From contig WGEM01000555.1 of NCBI GenBank assembly GCA_015492755.1, forward strand, positions 1 to 7,922: a stretch of DNA of 7,922 nt, given 5' to 3'. Each line of letters opens with the position of its first letter. Within the stretch, counting starts at the first letter, position 1. The position numbers and the translations under genes were made by a program. The stretch is from Gemmatimonadota bacterium (GTDB taxonomy: Bacteria > Gemmatimonadota > Gemmatimonadetes > Longimicrobiales > Gaopeijiaceae). Shown piece by piece: positions 6,348 through 7,922 of this stretch. The notes under the pieces are model-generated. The model worked only from the letters and a program-made list of their open reading frames with translations, was not told where the DNA came from and did not search any database.

Positions 6348-7922
6348 CGCGATCCTCCAGTCTGACCCGCTGGCGCCGCGAGAGCAGCTCGTAGCCGGCC
6401 AGCGCCAGGAGCGAGATGGTTACCGACGCAGCAACCAACAGCCAGATGGCTCGCTCACCCCCGGGACTCTCCAGGAGGGTGTACACCGCCAGGGCGATGG
6501 TTCGCGTCTCGCCCTCCACATTGCCCGCCAGCACCACCGTGGCCCCGAATTCGCCCAGAGCCCGTGCGAACGCGAGTACCGCCCCGGCGACGATCCCGGG
6601 GAGGGCCAGCGGGAGGGTCACGCGGAGGAAGGTACGGCCAGGCGAGAGGCCCAGCGTCCACGACACCTCCTCGAAGTGCGGATCCACCGCTTCAAAGGCA
6701 CCCCGCGCTGCCATGACGTAGAGGGGCGCACCCACCACCAACGCCGCCAACGCCGCGCCTGCCAGCGTGAAGGGGACGGGCAGTCCCATCCGGGCCAGTG
6801 CATTCCCCAGAGGACTGCCACTCCCCAGGGCGGTGAGAAGGAGGAACCCCGTCACCACCGGCGGGAGCACGAGTGGGATCATCACGACGGTGGAGAGCAG
6901 CGTCTTTCCACGAAACTCCCTGCGCGCCAGCACCCACCCCAGACACACGGCGGGGACGAAGCCCAGGAGCGTCGCCCAGAGCGCCACCACCAGAGAGCGG
7001 ACGATGGCGCTCCGCACCGAGACGGTGGACGCTCCCGGGGAGGGCGGCGGTGACGCAGCGCGGATGGACGATCCCGCCTCCGGGTAGGGCACCGAGCCCG
7101 GCTCCGTGCCCGGTGCCGCAGGAACGAATCCCGCGGACCGGAGCACCGCCGCGGCCTCCGGCGTGGTGAGAGACGCCACGAACGACGCCGCCAGCTCCGG
7201 GGCGTCGGAGGTGCGGAGCGGCGCCGCCCAGTATCCCACAGGTCCATCCGGCCCTTCCAGCTCCATCGCTTCGCGTACCCTCGCCTCCGCCAGCACGTCC
7301 GTGCGGTAGACCACCGCCGCCGGCACCTCCCCTCGAGCCAGCCACTCCAGCGCGCCCCGGACGGATCCCGCCCGGACGACACGAGGCCGGAGCGCCTCCC
7401 AGACCCCGGCCCTTCGCAGCGCCGCCTCGGCGTAGCGGCCGGCCGGTACGTTCTCGCCCGCCAGCGCCACGCGCGGAAGGCCCAGGAGGTCCTGCGGGGT
7501 TACGAGGTCACGCTCCTCCTCCGCACGCACGGCCACCACCAGCGCGTTGCCGGCGAATCGGACGGCCCGGCTGGGCTCCACGCCGCCGCGCTCCTCCAGC
7601 CAGCGGATCCACGCCTCATCCGCCGAGAGGAAGACGTCGGCATCGGATCGGCGCACCGCTTGCTGCGCCAGACGGGAGGTGGCGTCCACCGAGACCCGCA
7701 CCGGTACGCCGGAGGTGGCGCTCCAGCGTTCAGCCAGAGCCGGCGCTACATCCGCCAGGCTGGCGGCGGACAGGACCAGGAGCGTCGTGTCCGGGCGGGC
7801 CGCCACCGGCAGGTGCGGCGCCGGGGGTGCGGCCACTGCCGGACCGGCGAGCGCCAGCTGCCAACCCAGCAGCGCCACCAGTGCGCGCCTGGCGAGCGAG
7901 GCGCGCCGGGTGGCCCCGGCGC
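6337..7922 (-). CDS. modAB: Fused molybdate-binding protein and permease (ModA-ModB), 5' end outside window
   Basis: One open frame encodes a periplasmic molybdate-binding domain joined to an ABC permease domain. Residues are counted from GTG 7878. There is a hydrophobic segment (2-17, ending AVAA); the ModA-like domain (about 32-253) with SAASLADV (37-44), ATSRLAQQ (66-73), DADVFLSADE (79-88), GRYAEAALRRAG (147-158) and VVYRTD (189-194); a Pro/Ser/Gly-rich linker (254-288); and the ModB-like domain with five membrane segments near 294-318, 327-351, 369-391, 423-451 and 477-500. The permease EAA loop, EEVSWTLGLSP then GRTFLRVTLPLALPG, lies at 403-428 between segments three and four. GTG 7878 is unlikely to be the true start: the frame stays open to the edge and the 14 codons before it read AGATRRASLARRAL, a basic n-region for the hydrophobic core. 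The start therefore probably lies beyond 7922. ModA and ModB are usually separate proteins. modC follows with an 11-base overlap. Tungstate or another oxyanion cannot be excluded as substrate. Confidence 0.9.
   Translation of the reverse strand, partial: AGATRRASLARRALVALLGWQLALAGPAVAAPPAPHLPVAARPDTTLLVLSAASLADVAPALAERWSATSGVPVRVSVDATSRLAQQAVRRSDADVFLSADEAWIRWLEERGGVEPSRAVRFAGNALVVAVRAEEERDLVTPQDLLGLPRVALAGENVPAGRYAEAALRRAGVWEALRPRVVRAGSVRGALEWLARGEVPAAVVYRTDVLAEARVREAMELEGPDGPVGYWAAPLRTSDAPELAASFVASLTTPEAAAVLRSAGFVPAAPGTEPGSVPYPEAGSSIRAASPPPSPGASTVSVRSAIVRSLVVALWATLLGFVPAVCLGWVLARREFRGKTLLSTVVMIPLVLPPVVTGFLLLTALGSGSPLGNALARMGLPVPFTLAGAALAALVVGAPLYVMAARGAFEAVDPHFEEVSWTLGLSPGRTFLRVTLPLALPGIVAGAVLAFARALGEFGATVVLAGNVEGETRTIALAVYTLLESPGGERAIWLLVAASVTISLLALAGYELLSRRQRVRLEDRGGR
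6354..6358 (-). promoter_or_regulatory. Ribosome binding site deciding the modC start
   Basis: On the minus strand GGAGG lies six bases ahead of GTG 6347, inside the coding end of the fused modA-modB gene. It fixes the modC start at GTG 6347 rather than at the in-frame GTG twelve codons later, and indicates coupled translation of the two genes. Confidence 0.7.

Noticed and set aside
5688..7053. Long plus-strand frames (5688-6365 and 6049-7053) opposite the mod genes
   Set aside because: They are antisense shadows of modC and the fused modA-modB gene, with Arg/Pro/His-rich translations and no domain features.

Overview
The window is a GC-rich bacterial chromosomal segment with strong G/C preference at third codon positions. 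It holds four long intact-looking genes, a decayed gene and two cut-off genes at the edges. The style (GC-rich, a large ATPase-LuxR regulator, a fused AraC/methyltransferase Ada type) would fit Gemmatimonadota or another GC-rich soil lineage. That is a guess from protein style only; no rRNA or tRNA is present to settle it.

Left part (1-1846). A possible divergent gene start with a hydrophobic N-terminus runs off the left edge on the minus strand (1-77). A plus-strand pair follows: an acetoacetate-decarboxylase-like protein (190-852) and, 34 bases later, a YegS/diacylglycerol-kinase-type lipid kinase (887-1846). They may be cotranscribed. The first protein appears to lack the Schiff-base lysine of true decarboxylases at the aligned site.

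Middle (1847-2636). No intact gene lies here. On the minus strand sits a clearly legible ruin of an ada-type DNA alkylation repair gene (about 1865-2441). Its N-terminus, half of its AraC-type DNA-binding domain and its methyltransferase domain with the PCHRV active site are spread over three reading frames, with a stop codon and probable internal deletions. Between this ruin and the next gene are inverted repeats and a weak promoter-like box.

Right-centre (2637-5618). A large LuxR-family regulator has an N-terminal P-loop ATPase, a long helical repeat region and a C-terminal LuxR helix-turn-helix (MalT/LAL architecture). Its start is ambiguous because the frame stays open back through the ada ruin.

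Right (5691-7922, minus strand). A molybdate uptake operon converges on the regulator. The substrate-binding protein (ModA) and the permease (ModB) are fused in one polypeptide whose N-terminus lies beyond the right edge. It is followed, with an 11-base overlap, by a short ModC ATPase without the usual C-terminal molybdate-sensing domain. The two polypeptides could form a minimal ABC importer. A weak hairpin sits between the convergent regulator and modC stops.

I see no CRISPR array, transposase, integrase or RNA gene, and no convincing new multi-gene system. The most notable items are the ModA-ModB fusion, the layered decay of ada, and the catalytically doubtful decarboxylase-like protein.
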